DNA of 64,000 nucleotides from an uncultured Lachnoclostridium sp. (GTDB lineage: Bacteria; Bacillota; Clostridia; Lachnospirales; Lachnospiraceae): NCBI GenBank assembly GCA_948330435.1, contig CAOJBY010000006.1, positions 62,001-126,000 on the forward strand. Direction: 5' to 3'. Position 1 is the first letter of the stretch. Each line of letters opens with the position of its first letter. Shown piece after piece: positions 41,831 to 50,853 of this stretch. The notes beneath the pieces were generated by a model, which ran no database searches, was not told the DNA's origin, and saw only the letters and a list, made by a program, of their open reading frames with translations. The translations under genes and the position numbers were made by a program.

Positions 41831-43261
41831 TCAGCTTAAATCTGAACCACTGCCCCAGGCTCTTCCAAGTCTCCTGGCCGCTTCCAGAATCTCTGGCTCG
41901 GAAAGGGTGGCATATCCCAGTATTACTGTAGATTTTTTCTCCTCCCTGATTATGTTTTCCTCCGGCCCTCTAATTTCATATTCGGACAAAGGATATACCT
42001 TTACCCCTTCCTCTTTGGCTTTTCGAATTCCCTCTTCCTCAGTCATTCCATTTACAAACTCTACCAGAAGATGCACACCTGCATTCTCTCCTGTAATACG
42101 GCAACCCTTAATCTTTTTTAACTCTTTCAAAAGGAAATCATGTCGTTTTCCATAGATAATGCGCATCCGATTGAGATGACGCTCATAATATCCGTCTTTT
42201 AAAAATTGATTCAGGATCATCTGATCAATTCTGGACACTGTGGAAGAAAAATGGAGAATCTGATTTTCGCATTTTTGCATAAGCCGATCCGGAAGCACCA
42301 TGTAACTAATCCGAATTGCCGGAGCGATGGATTTGGAAAAGGTTCCAATATAAATCACGCTGTCCCTCTGATCCGTACCCTGCAGGGCCGGAATCGGCTT
42401 TCCTTTGTAGCGGAATTCACTGTCATAGTCATCTTCAATGATATAACGTCCTTCCTGATTGGCTGCCCAGGAAAGCAGTTCCAGACGACGTTTGATAGGC
42501 ATTACGATTCCCAATGGATACTGGTGGGAAGGCATTACATATGCGATATCCACTCCGGAACCTTGAAGCTTTGATACCTGCATGCCTCGGGCATCCATAG
42601 GGATGGTACAGAGAGAATAACCCAGCTGCTCAAAAATTTTGTATGCATGCTTATAGGTTGGCGTTTCCATTGCGATTCTTCGCTCTTTTCCCAGGAGCGT
42701 TGATAAAAGGAGCAGTAAGTAATCGTTTCCAGCCCCTATTATTATCTGCCCCGGACAACAGTTTACACCCCGGGCCTGATGGAGGTAGCTGCATATGGTC
42801 TCTCTTAGTTCCCACTCTCCCCTGGGATCTCCCAGCTGGAAAAGTTCTTTTTTATCATCCAGAAGAATGTTTCTGGTGATTTTCCTCCACACTCCATAGG
42901 GGAAGCTGTCCAGATCGATCCCTCTGGGTGTAAAATCATACTGGCAGGAACTTTTCTCCTGAAAGACCAACTTTTCTTTCATCGACCTGTCAGGTGAAAA
43001 ATGATACAATTCTTCTATCTGGCAGGCATAGTAGCCCTTACAGGGAACAGATTCCAGGTAGCCCTCTGACAACAGCTGCTCATAAGCTAAATCCACAGTG
43101 CTGCGGCTGACCTCCAGATAGGCAGAAAGGGCACGGCTGGAAGGAAGTTTTTCCCTGGCTTTGATTCGACCATTCTGGATATCATGCTTAATATAATTGT
43201 AAATTTGTTCATATAAAGGGGTTTTGCTTTTAGGTTTTAAACTGATTGTCAGTTCACGCAT
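41831..43261 (-). CDS. MocR/GabR-type transcriptional regulator (GntR-HTH fused to aminotransferase)
   Basis: 476 residues. N-terminal winged helix of the GntR type (about 10-75; LPSSRALSAYLEVSRSTVDL) joined to a fold-type I aminotransferase domain. The PLP-binding lysine is in GTFSKSIAPAIRISY; the Asp in YIIEDDYDSEFRY is the usual pyridine-nitrogen partner. MocR proteins sense PLP or amino acids and often control pdxST or gab genes; neither is in the window, so the target is unknown. Starts seven bases after the glnS stop with no clear binding site, so it may depend on translational coupling with glnS. Confidence 0.92.
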   Translation of the reverse strand: MRELTISLKPKSKTPLYEQIYNYIKHDIQNGRIKAREKLPSSRALSAYLEVSRSTVDLAYEQLLSEGYLESVPCKGYYACQIEELYHFSPDRSMKEKLVFQEKSSCQYDFTPRGIDLDSFPYGVWRKITRNILLDDKKELFQLGDPRGEWELRETICSYLHQARGVNCCPGQIIIGAGNDYLLLLLSTLLGKERRIAMETPTYKHAYKIFEQLGYSLCTIPMDARGMQVSKLQGSGVDIAYVMPSHQYPLGIVMPIKRRLELLSWAANQEGRYIIEDDYDSEFRYKGKPIPALQGTDQRDSVIYIGTFSKSIAPAIRISYMVLPDRLMQKCENQILHFSSTVSRIDQMILNQFLKDGYYERHLNRMRIIYGKRHDFLLKELKKIKGCRITGENAGVHLLVEFVNGMTEEEGIRKAKEEGVKVYPLSEYEIRGPEENIIREEKKSTVILGYATLSEPEILEAARRLGRAWGSGSDLS

Positions 43262-43267
43262 ATCATT

Positions 43268-44935
43268 TCACACTTTTGGCAGCTTAAAGGAACTCTTTAA
43301 TGACACAATTCGGTTAAAGACCAATCTCTCCTCTGTGCTGTCCTTAGCATCCACACAGAAAAATCCATTGCGGACAAACTGATAGCTGTCATAGGGCTTG
43401 GCCCCCTCAAATCCCGGCTCCAGATATGCCTGCTCTACCACTGTCAGGGAATTGGGATTTAAGTTCAGGCTTCCATCCTCATTGTATACGCCTTTTTCTT
43501 CATCAATGATATTCTCATACAGACGTACCTCGGCTGTCATTGCATAGGGTGCCGGTACCCAGTGGATAGTTCCCTTTACTTTTCGTCCCGTGAAACCACT
43601 GCCCGCCTTTGTCTCCGGATCATAGGTACAGTGAATCTCTGTAATCCGGCCGTCCTCATCCTTTACAAAGCTTTCGCATTTTACAAAATAGGCGTGCATC
43701 AGGCGCACTTCATTGCCCGGAAAGAGACGGAAGTATTTTTTAGGCGGCTCCTCCATAAAGTCCTCACGCTCGATATACAGTTCCCGGCAGAAAGGAATCT
43801 TTCGGCTTCCGAGCTCTTCATTTTCCAGATTATTGGCTGCGTCCAGATACTCTACCTGTCCTTCGGGATAATTGTCTATAATCAGCTTGATGGGGTCTAA
43901 GACTGCCATCAGCCTTGGTTTCTTTAGCTTTAGGTCCTCCCTGATACAATACTCCAGCATGGCATAGTCTACGGAGGACTGGCTCTTGGAAATGCCACAG
44001 AGGTCTACGAACATGCGAATGGATTCCGGTGTAAAGCCTCTTCTTCTCAAGGCTGCAATGGATACCAGACGGGGATCATCCCAGCCGTCTACAATACTTT
44101 CCTCTACCAGCTTTTTAATATAGCGTTTTCCCGTCACTACGTTGGTCAGATAGAGCTTGGCAAACTCGATCTGCCGGGGAGGAACGGGATATTCCAGTTC
44201 TCTTACAACCCAGTCATATAAAGGACGATGATCCTCAAACTCCAGGGTGCAGATGGAATGGGTGATGCCCTCAATGGCATCTTCAATGGGATGAGCAAAG
44301 TCATACATGGGGTAGATGCACCATTTGTCTCCTGTGTTGTGATGGGAGATATGTGCCACTCGGTAGATGACCGGATCCCGCATGTTGATGTTGGGGGATG
44401 ACATGTCTATCTTGGCTCGCAGCACTTTTTCTCCGTCTGCGTATTTTCCGGCACGCATGGCTTCAAAAAGCTCCAGATTTTCTTCCACGCTTCGGTTGCG
44501 GTAAGGACTTTCCTTGCCTGGCTCTGTCAGGGTTCCCCGGTAAGAACGGATCTCCTCTGCCGTCAGATCGCAGACAAAGGCTTTTCCTTTTTTGATGAGC
44601 TTGACTGCCGCCTCGTACATGGCTTCAAAGTAGTCGGAAGCGAAAAACAGACGATCTTCCCAGTCCGCCCCCAGCCACTGGATGTCGGCCTTGATGGATT
44701 CTACGAACTCAACTTTCTCTTTGGTTGGATTCGTGTCATCAAAACGCATGTTGAATTTACCATTGTACTTTTGGGCCAGACCATAGTTTAAAAGGATTGA
44801 TTTGGCATGTCCGATATGCAGATAACCGTTGGGTTCCGGCGGGAAACGGGTGTGGACAGTCTCGTAGACACCTTCTTCCAGATCTTTGTCTATCATTTGC
44901 TCTATAAAATTTTTGCTGATTACTTCGTTCTCCAT
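43268..44935 (-). CDS. glnS: Glutaminyl-tRNA synthetase
   Basis: 555-residue class I synthetase. The HIGH-type motif is PPEPNGYLHIGHAKS; the anticodon-binding C-terminal barrels contain HWVPAPYAMTAEVRLYEN and FNRIVSLKSS. The second active-site motif, VMSKR in most GlnRS, reads VVTGKRY here. AGGAGGAAGTT before the ATG at 44935 decides the start; the open frame to 44953 adds six residues. Direct GlnRS charging coexists with GatCAB in many Lachnospiraceae. The downstream MocR gene may be coupled to it. Confidence 0.95.
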   Translation of the reverse strand: MENEVISKNFIEQMIDKDLEEGVYETVHTRFPPEPNGYLHIGHAKSILLNYGLAQKYNGKFNMRFDDTNPTKEKVEFVESIKADIQWLGADWEDRLFFASDYFEAMYEAAVKLIKKGKAFVCDLTAEEIRSYRGTLTEPGKESPYRNRSVEENLELFEAMRAGKYADGEKVLRAKIDMSSPNINMRDPVIYRVAHISHHNTGDKWCIYPMYDFAHPIEDAIEGITHSICTLEFEDHRPLYDWVVRELEYPVPPRQIEFAKLYLTNVVTGKRYIKKLVEESIVDGWDDPRLVSIAALRRRGFTPESIRMFVDLCGISKSQSSVDYAMLEYCIREDLKLKKPRLMAVLDPIKLIIDNYPEGQVEYLDAANNLENEELGSRKIPFCRELYIEREDFMEEPPKKYFRLFPGNEVRLMHAYFVKCESFVKDEDGRITEIHCTYDPETKAGSGFTGRKVKGTIHWVPAPYAMTAEVRLYENIIDEEKGVYNEDGSLNLNPNSLTVVEQAYLEPGFEGAKPYDSYQFVRNGFFCVDAKDSTEERLVFNRIVSLKSSFKLPKV

Positions 44936-45014
44936 AACTTCCTCCTGGTGCACATGGTTCTGTGCATTGTTGTAATTGTGAAAATCATACCATAGGTAAG
45001 TGGGGTTGGCAAGA

Positions 45015-47264
45015 TTATGTTCTTATTTTTACGCCCCTGGTATCCCGGCTTCCGGATTTCAATTTGTTCAGAATGAGAGGTTTTTCTTTGTAGGTGATGG
45101 TTTGTTCTTTTCCTGCCTGGTAGAGGTAGGCGGCTTCCAGATGATCGCCCTCATTCAGTCGCATGCCCCGGACACCTACAGCACCTTTCTTTTTTTCGGG
45201 GACTTCAGATACGGGAAAACGCAGGAAGTAGCCCTCTTTGCTTTGGAGAACCAGTTGTTCGCTGCCGTCTGTGGGTTCTGCCAAGAGGACTTTGTCGCTT
45301 TCGTTTAGCTTGGTGGCGGCTACGGTTCGTTTGTTGGTTTCGAATTCACTGCCCTCAACAACCTTTAGCATACTGTCCTTGGTTGCAAAGATTAGCTTTT
45401 GGCTTTTCAGGGTTTCCATGCTGCCGATTCCGACCAGCTGCTCCTCGGTGCTGTTGTAGTTGCTGAAGTTGTCTATGGGTACGCCTTTGTCCCGAAACCG
45501 GCCAAATGGCAGGTCCTGGACTTTGATGGTGTGCATGCGACCGGTGTCAGTAAATACGCAGATGCGGCCGGTGTTCATACAGGAGAAGATGTATTTGTTT
45601 TCGCTGTCTGCTGCGTCTTTGTTCCTCTCGTAAGTGGGCAAATCTATGGTTTTGGCATAGCCGAAGCGATCCATCAGGAACATAACTGGCATTTCCTCCA
45701 CTTTCTTTTCTTCGAAGACGATTTCCGCTGCATTTTCTATGGAGGTCCGCCTGGGCCTTGCGTAAGCCTTTTTGATGGCATCCATATCTTTTATAATGAC
45801 CTTCGTCATGCTGGAATGATTTTCCAGGATGTCTTCGTAGGTGGCGATATTTTTTAAAGTCTGAGCGTTTTCTGCCACCAGAGCTTCGATCTCCAAACCT
45901 ATGAGACGATAGAGACGCATCTCCAGAATGGCGGTGGCCTGACGCTCTGTGAACCGCAGCTTGGCGGCCCGTTTTCTGGACGCTTCTGATTTGAAACGGA
46001 TGTTTTCGGTTTTTCCCTCAATGAGACAGGCTTTGGCATCCTTGACATTTTTGCTGCCCCGAAGGATTTCGATGATCAGATCGATTACGTCACAGGCTCT
46101 TATAAGACCCTCCTGTATCTCTCGCTTTTCCTGCTCTTTGGTCAGAAGGGTCTGGTACTTTCTGGTAGCCAGCTCGTATTGGAATTCAATATAGTATTCC
46201 AGGATCTGTTTTAAGCCAAGAGTCTCTGGTCTTCCGTCCGCCACAGCCAGCATATTAACACCGAAAGTATCTTCCAGACGGGTCTTTTTGTAGAGCATGT
46301 TTTTCAGGTTCTCGGTATCTGCTCCTTTTCGAAGCTCCAACACAATACGGATGCCCTCTTTAGAGGATTGGTTGGAAATGTCTACGATCTCGGGGGCCTT
46401 TTTTGACTCTACAAGGGCAGCAATGTCGTTTAGGAATTTCCCGATATTGGCTCCTATCATAGGATAGGGGATCTCCGTGATGACCAGTTGTTCTTTGCCC
46501 CCTTTGATCTTTTCTGTTTGTATGCGGCCACGAACTTTGATTTTACCCATTCCTGTCTTGTAGATGGAGGGAAGCTCGTCTTTGTTTACTACGATTCCGC
46601 CTGTGGGGAAATCCGGACCCGGCATTAGCTTCAGGAGTGCTTCCGTGGAGATCTCCGGATTCTTCAGATAGGCCTTGGCGGCATCTATGACTTCTCCCAG
46701 GTTATGGGGCGGAATGCTGGTAGCCATTCCTACGGCGATTCCATCGGATCCGTTGACCAGCAGGTTGGGAAGCTTTGCCGGCAGTACAGAGGGTTCTTTC
46801 TCCGTCTCGTCAAAATTGGGAACAAAATCTATTACGTTCTTGTCCAGATCCGATAAAAAGGCTTCCTGTGTTACTTTTTCCAAGCGTGCCTCGGTGTAAC
46901 GCATGGCAGCGGCACCATCTCCCTCGATAGAGCCAAAGTTACCATGGCCGTCTACTAAGGGCAGGCCCTTTTTGAAATCCTGGGACATGACTACCAGGGC
47001 TTCGTAGATGGAACTGTCGCCGTGGGGGTGATATTTACCCATGGTGTCCCCTACGATACGGGCACATTTCCGGTAGGGGCGGTCAAAGCGGATGCCCAGT
47101 TCATACATATCATAGAGAGTTCTCCGCTGTACCGGTTTTAGACCATCTCTTACGTCCGGGAGGGCTCTTGCTATGATGACGCTCATGGCATAATCAATGT
47201 AGGATTTCTGCATTAAGTCCGAGTACTCGGTGCGGATAATTTGTTCTTCTATCTGCTTTTCCAT
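45015..47264 (-). CDS. parC: DNA topoisomerase IV/gyrase subunit A (ParC-like)
   Basis: Subunit that cuts and rejoins DNA. 749 residues. The catalytic Tyr is in AAAMRYTEARLEKVT; the quinolone-pocket segment HPHGDSSIYEALVVMSQDF keeps Ser and Glu, so no classical resistance change is visible. The C-terminal beta-pinwheel lacks a QRRGGKG-like GyrA box; the corresponding stretch reads PEKKKGAVGVRG. That and the length favour ParC over GyrA. It follows parE by 28 bases. AGGAGAAAACATAAACA precedes the ATG. Confidence 0.88.
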   Translation of the reverse strand: MEKQIEEQIIRTEYSDLMQKSYIDYAMSVIIARALPDVRDGLKPVQRRTLYDMYELGIRFDRPYRKCARIVGDTMGKYHPHGDSSIYEALVVMSQDFKKGLPLVDGHGNFGSIEGDGAAAMRYTEARLEKVTQEAFLSDLDKNVIDFVPNFDETEKEPSVLPAKLPNLLVNGSDGIAVGMATSIPPHNLGEVIDAAKAYLKNPEISTEALLKLMPGPDFPTGGIVVNKDELPSIYKTGMGKIKVRGRIQTEKIKGGKEQLVITEIPYPMIGANIGKFLNDIAALVESKKAPEIVDISNQSSKEGIRIVLELRKGADTENLKNMLYKKTRLEDTFGVNMLAVADGRPETLGLKQILEYYIEFQYELATRKYQTLLTKEQEKREIQEGLIRACDVIDLIIEILRGSKNVKDAKACLIEGKTENIRFKSEASRKRAAKLRFTERQATAILEMRLYRLIGLEIEALVAENAQTLKNIATYEDILENHSSMTKVIIKDMDAIKKAYARPRRTSIENAAEIVFEEKKVEEMPVMFLMDRFGYAKTIDLPTYERNKDAADSENKYIFSCMNTGRICVFTDTGRMHTIKVQDLPFGRFRDKGVPIDNFSNYNSTEEQLVGIGSMETLKSQKLIFATKDSMLKVVEGSEFETNKRTVAATKLNESDKVLLAEPTDGSEQLVLQSKEGYFLRFPVSEVPEKKKGAVGVRGMRLNEGDHLEAAYLYQAGKEQTITYKEKPLILNKLKSGSRDTRGVKIRT

Positions 47265-47292
47265 TGTTTATGTTTTCTCCTAACTTCTTATT

Positions 47293-49215
47293 CTAGACAT
47301 CCAGCTCCGCATCGCAGGCATGCTCGTAGATAAAGGCCCGTCTGGGAGGGACTTCCGTTCCCATAAGCATTTCAGTTATGTTGGAGGCCATGCGGGCATC
47401 TTCGATCTCTACCCGTTTCAGGATTCGAGATGCCGGGTTCAGAGTAGTCTCCCAGAGCTGATCGGCATCCATTTCTCCCAGGCCCTTGTAACGCTGGAGG
47501 GTGAAGCTGCCTTTATGACGTTTGCGGTAACGTTCTAATGCCTTGTCATCATAGAGGTACTCTTCCTCTCCCCTTGAGGGCATGGCTTTATAGAGGGGCG
47601 GCATGGCAATGTATACGTGTCCCTCGTAGATGAGATCCGGCATGAATCGGTAAAAAAGGGTCAAAAGCAGTGTAGAAATATGTGCACCGTCTACGTCCGC
47701 ATCTGCCATAATGATGATCTTGTCGTAACGCAGCTTTGTAATGTCAAAGTCGTTGCCGTAACCCTCGGAAAAGCCGCAGCCGAAAGCATTGATCATGGTC
47801 TTGATTTCCGCATTGGCCAGAACCTTGTCGATGCTGGCTTTTTCTACGTTCAGTATTTTCCCCCTAATGGGAAGAATGGCCTGGAAATTTCTGTCTCTGG
47901 CCGTCTTGGCAGAGCCGCCGGCGGAATCTCCCTCTACAATGAAAATCTCACATTTGGAGGCATCCCGGCTCTCGCAGTTCGCCAGCTTTCCGTTGGAATC
48001 GAAAGAATACTTTTGTTTGGTCAGAAAGTTGGTCTTGGCCCGTTCCTCTGTCTTCCGTATTTTAGCCGCCTTTTCCGCACAGCCGATAACGCCTTTCAGT
48101 GTCTCCAAATTTCGGTCAAAGTAACGGACAATCTCATCTCCTGCCACCTTTGCTGTGGCTTTCGAGGCATCCTGATTGTCCAGCTTCGTCTTTGTCTGAC
48201 CCTCAAACCGGGGGGATGGATGCTTGATGGAGATTACGGCCGTCATTCCGTTTCGCACGTCGGCCCCTGTAAAGTTGGCATCCTTTTCCTTTAAGATACC
48301 AAGCTCTCTGGCATAGCTGTTGATTACAGTAGTGAAGACGGTTTTAAAGCCGGTCAGGTGAGTTCCGCCCTCTGCGTTGTAGATGTTGTTGCAGAAGCCC
48401 AGGACGTTTTCGTGGAACTCGTTTACATACTGAAAGGCTCCCTCTACTACGATTCCCTCTGACTCACCTTTAAAGTAAATGACATCGTGAATCTTCTCTT
48501 TTTTCTTATTTAGATCCTCCACAAAGCCAATGATTCCGTTTTCTTCATGGAATTCTGCCTGCTCGATGGGTTCTGTTCTACGATCTTCAAAAAATATAGT
48601 TAGCTTCGGGTTCAGATAAGCAGTCTCATGAAGACGGCTCTTGACCTCCTCTGCCTGAAATCTTGTCTTTTCAAATATCTCTGGGTCCGGAAGAAAGTTG
48701 ATCCGGGTTCCTGTCTCTTTTGTTTTGCGTAAAACAGGCAGGAGACCGTCTTTTAACTCTATGGTGGGAATTCCCCGTTCATAGTGATCATGGTGTACGG
48801 CTCCGTCACGGCTTACTTCAATGTCCAGATAGGTGGATAGGGCATTGACTACGGAGGATCCTACTCCATGGAGACCGCCGCTTGTCTTGTAGACGGAATC
48901 GTCAAACTTTCCTCCTGCATGGAGGGTGGTGAATACCAGACGTTCTGCGGATACGCCCTTTGCGTGAAGATCTACCGGGATTCCCCGACCGTTATCGCTG
49001 ACAGTACAGGAGCCGTCACGCTCCAATGTAACCCAGATCTTAGAGCAAAAGCCTGCCAGATGCTCGTCTACGGAATTGTCTACAATCTCATAAATTAAAT
49101 GGTTTAGTCCTTTTCGTGACACACTGCCGATGTACATGCCCGGGCGCTTTCGCACTGCTTCCAGACCCTCAAGAACGGCAATACTGTCTGCGTCATAGGT
49201 GATTTTCTTCGCCAT
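47293..49215 (-). CDS. parE: DNA topoisomerase IV/gyrase subunit B (ParE-like)
   Basis: ATPase subunit, 640 residues. GHKL ATP site with IVDNSVDEHLAGFC and TSGGLHGVGSSVVNALS; TOPRIM motifs IVEGDSAGGSAKTARDRN and MADADVDGAHISTLLLT; C-terminal YKGLGEMDADQLWETT. The pair with the ParC-like gene is away from any dnaA/recF context, supporting topo IV over gyrase, though an extra gyrase-like pair is possible. AGGAAAGTAGAG before the ATG; promoter upstream. Confidence 0.9.
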   Translation of the reverse strand: MAKKITYDADSIAVLEGLEAVRKRPGMYIGSVSRKGLNHLIYEIVDNSVDEHLAGFCSKIWVTLERDGSCTVSDNGRGIPVDLHAKGVSAERLVFTTLHAGGKFDDSVYKTSGGLHGVGSSVVNALSTYLDIEVSRDGAVHHDHYERGIPTIELKDGLLPVLRKTKETGTRINFLPDPEIFEKTRFQAEEVKSRLHETAYLNPKLTIFFEDRRTEPIEQAEFHEENGIIGFVEDLNKKKEKIHDVIYFKGESEGIVVEGAFQYVNEFHENVLGFCNNIYNAEGGTHLTGFKTVFTTVINSYARELGILKEKDANFTGADVRNGMTAVISIKHPSPRFEGQTKTKLDNQDASKATAKVAGDEIVRYFDRNLETLKGVIGCAEKAAKIRKTEERAKTNFLTKQKYSFDSNGKLANCESRDASKCEIFIVEGDSAGGSAKTARDRNFQAILPIRGKILNVEKASIDKVLANAEIKTMINAFGCGFSEGYGNDFDITKLRYDKIIIMADADVDGAHISTLLLTLFYRFMPDLIYEGHVYIAMPPLYKAMPSRGEEEYLYDDKALERYRKRHKGSFTLQRYKGLGEMDADQLWETTLNPASRILKRVEIEDARMASNITEMLMGTEVPPRRAFIYEHACDAELDV

Positions 49216-49281
49216 CTCTACTTTCCTCGTTCCTATATGACATCCATCCGAATGGATGTTCTGTTTTTATCCACTGGGGGT

Positions 49282-49311
49282 AGTATAGCACAAGATCTTG
49301 TGGTTTGTAAA
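49282..49311 (-). promoter_or_regulatory. Promoter of parE-parC
   Basis: Minus strand: TTTACA (49311-49306), 18-base spacer, TATACT (49287-49282) with extended TG. The leader carries an ACATCCAT/ATGGATGT hairpin at 49240-49259. Confidence 0.7.
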
Positions 49312-49330
49312 ACATTTCTTTCCAATTATT

Positions 49331-49897
49331 TTAAACAAAACACATCATTTTTTTTAATTTGTGATGTAAAAGCAATAGGTAAAAGCAAATTCCAAGGATA
49401 AGAAAAATCTCCAGAAGGCTGGATACAATGCCTATGGACAGAAAAAGAAAGGCTGATCCAAATCCTAAAAAAGCCAAAAGAAGCCACTGGGTCAGAAACC
49501 TTTCGTTCATTTTCTTTTGAAGAAACAAAAGAAATCTTATCTGAGATAGCCCCAGAAGTACAGGAGCCATGAATGAAATCTCCACATGTAAATGAGACAT
49601 TCCCGGCACTCGCTCTGGTACATATGGGATTCCCACTGCAACAACAAAAAAAACCAAAGAACTGAAAAGAAAGCCTTCTGCCATTCGATCCCGGCAGTCT
49701 GTCAGTTCCATCAGTTTTTCTGTATATAGATAAAAGGAATTTCCTGTCAAAGCACCCCATAAAAGAAAAGCCAAGCGATGTCCGCCCCGGTTGCCGATAA
49801 CCGAAAAATTGGTGCTTGTTAATTGGAAGCCCGATGCCATAAGGAAAGTCAAAAGAGGAATCAGACATAAAGAATAAAATCCATACCGCTTATACAT
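49331..49897 (-). CDS. Membrane protein of unknown function, about six helices
   Basis: 188 residues. After MYKRYGF come six hydrophobic segments with a conserved-looking loop STNFSVIGNRGGHRLAFLLW, faintly like DUF998 proteins; I do not claim the family. GGAGCTTTTC before the ATG at 49897 fixes the start; an alternative overlapping frame (to 49868) gives a Cys/Ser/Phe-rich, unconvincing protein and is rejected. Isolated, upstream of parE on the same strand. Confidence 0.65.
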   Translation of the reverse strand: MYKRYGFYSLCLIPLLTFLMASGFQLTSTNFSVIGNRGGHRLAFLLWGALTGNSFYLYTEKLMELTDCRDRMAEGFLFSSLVFFVVAVGIPYVPERVPGMSHLHVEISFMAPVLLGLSQIRFLLFLQKKMNERFLTQWLLLAFLGFGSAFLFLSIGIVSSLLEIFLILGICFYLLLLHHKLKKMMCFV

Positions 49898-50015
49898 GAA
49901 AAGCTCCTTTCCTGGATACCTGAAAGGTATTTTCGTGTTCTTATTCTTTATTATGCAAAGTATCCTTGCTTCCACACCGGACAAGTTTTGGAAACTAAAT
50001 TATCATATAACGCAA

Positions 50016-50047
50016 AAAACCTTGAAAGATAAAACTTTCAAGGTTTT
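50016..50047 (-). terminator. Terminator of the tRNA-Glu gene
   Basis: Perfect hairpin AAAACCTTGAAAG / CTTTCAAGGTTTT, followed on the minus strand by TTTTTTGCG. Starts six bases after the tRNA 3' end. Confidence 0.85.
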
Positions 50048-50052
50048 CTTAA

Positions 50053-50124
50053 CAGTCCCTAGGGGAATCGAACCCCTGTTTCCGCCGTGAGAGGGCGGCG
50101 TCTTAACCGCTTGACCAAGGAACC
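50053..50124 (-). tRNA. tRNA-Glu (anticodon CTC)
   Basis: 72 bases on the minus strand. Acceptor GGTTCCT pairs with AGGGACT (two G-T pairs), discriminator G; anticodon arm CCGCC-CTCTCAC-GGCGG gives anticodon CTC; T arm AGGGG-TTCGATT-CCCCT. CCA is not encoded. It has its own promoter and terminator. Confidence 0.95.
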
Positions 50125-50151
50125 ATGTTGGCTTTTCCTGCCGACTTGCTT

Positions 50152-50180
50152 AGTATATAATATAATTCCCTATTTGGCAA
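50152..50180 (-). promoter_or_regulatory. Promoter of tRNA-Glu
   Basis: Minus strand: TTGCCA (50180-50175), 17-base spacer, TATACT (50157-50152). Confidence 0.8.
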
Positions 50181-50266
50181 GCATTTTTTTAAAAAAAATT
50201 ATTTTTCTTATAAAGGCGTTTTTAATGATCAAAAACAGTTTATTTATATGTGAGTCCAATAATTTT

Positions 50267-50689
50267 CTAACATTTTACTTTTTGCATTTTTGTCATACTA
50301 TTTTTGTTCTCACTATCTTCATACACGATTTCTCCGTCTATAATGGTATAAAGAGTCTTCGTAAAAACCTCCATAGGATTTCCGGAAAATATAGCAATAT
50401 CCGCATCCTTTCCCGGCTTTAAACTCCCTACTCTCTCTTCTACTCGGCAAATTCGGGCCGGATTGATGGTCAGGGCTTTTAACCCTTCTTCCATAGGCAA
50501 CCCATATTTTACCGCAAGCCCGGCACACAGGGGTAGATATTGGATCAGTGCCACTTTCTCTCCCTCTTCCGGTGTTGGTGCCTTGCTCTCCGGTCCTAAG
50601 TTTAGTATTTTCTCATTTTTAATCTTAATATAGCCAGGATCATAGACCGAATTTTCCATGGTGTAAATCCTGCCTCCAAGGATCAGCAT
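50267..50689 (-). pseudogene. Amidohydrolase remnant with in-frame loss of the catalytic barrel
   Basis: 140 residues in one open frame with a good AGGAGG. Residues 1-46 are the N-terminal beta-sandwich of an imidazolonepropionase-like amidohydrolase (MLILGGRIYTMENSVYD); residues 47-140 are the C-terminus (IQYLPLCAGLAVKYGLP, ALTINPARICRVEERVGSL, KPGKDADIAIFSGNPM). Full-length relatives have roughly 380 residues; the middle 240, with the HxH, Lys, His and Asp metal ligands, is missing. The junction is near base 50550. Either a decayed gene or a small surviving protein; enzymatic activity is not expected. Confidence 0.8.
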
Positions 50690-50710
50690 AAAAAAAACCT
50701 CCTAATTAGA

Positions 50711-50740
50711 GTTGCTACGCAACAGTACTAAAGGGTAAAG
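50711..50740. repeat. 30-base dispersed repeat, copy 2
   Basis: Identical to 24418-24447 (GTTGCTACGCAACAG ... GGGTAAAG). Located between the amidohydrolase remnant and the flavodiiron gene. Confidence 0.8.
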
Positions 50741-50765
50741 TCACTTCGATGCACATGTAATGAGA

Positions 50766-50801
50766 GGAACTTTCATTCGAAAGAACACTCATGAAAGTTC
50801 C
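50766..50801 (-). terminator. Hairpin downstream of the copper/flavodiiron operon
   Basis: Eleven-bp perfect stem GGAACTTTCAT / ATGAAAGTTCC with a 14-base loop, 53 bases after the flavodiiron stop; weak T-run (TCTCATT) on the minus strand. Confidence 0.5.
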
Positions 50802-50853
50802 GTAACATTCTTACATTGTCTCCAAAAAGAGGTTTTTTATAAGCTTATGCTAT

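Noticed and set aside
45015..49215. Possibility that the topoisomerase pair is the main gyrase
   Set aside because: No GyrA-box-like motif in the subunit A tail, shorter subunit A, and no dnaA/recF neighbourhood; topoisomerase IV is the better call, though not certain.
49326..49868. 180-codon minus-strand frame overlapping the membrane protein at 49331-49897
   Set aside because: Composition is Cys/Ser/Phe-rich with no helix pattern; the alternative frame has a good ribosome binding site and regular membrane helices.
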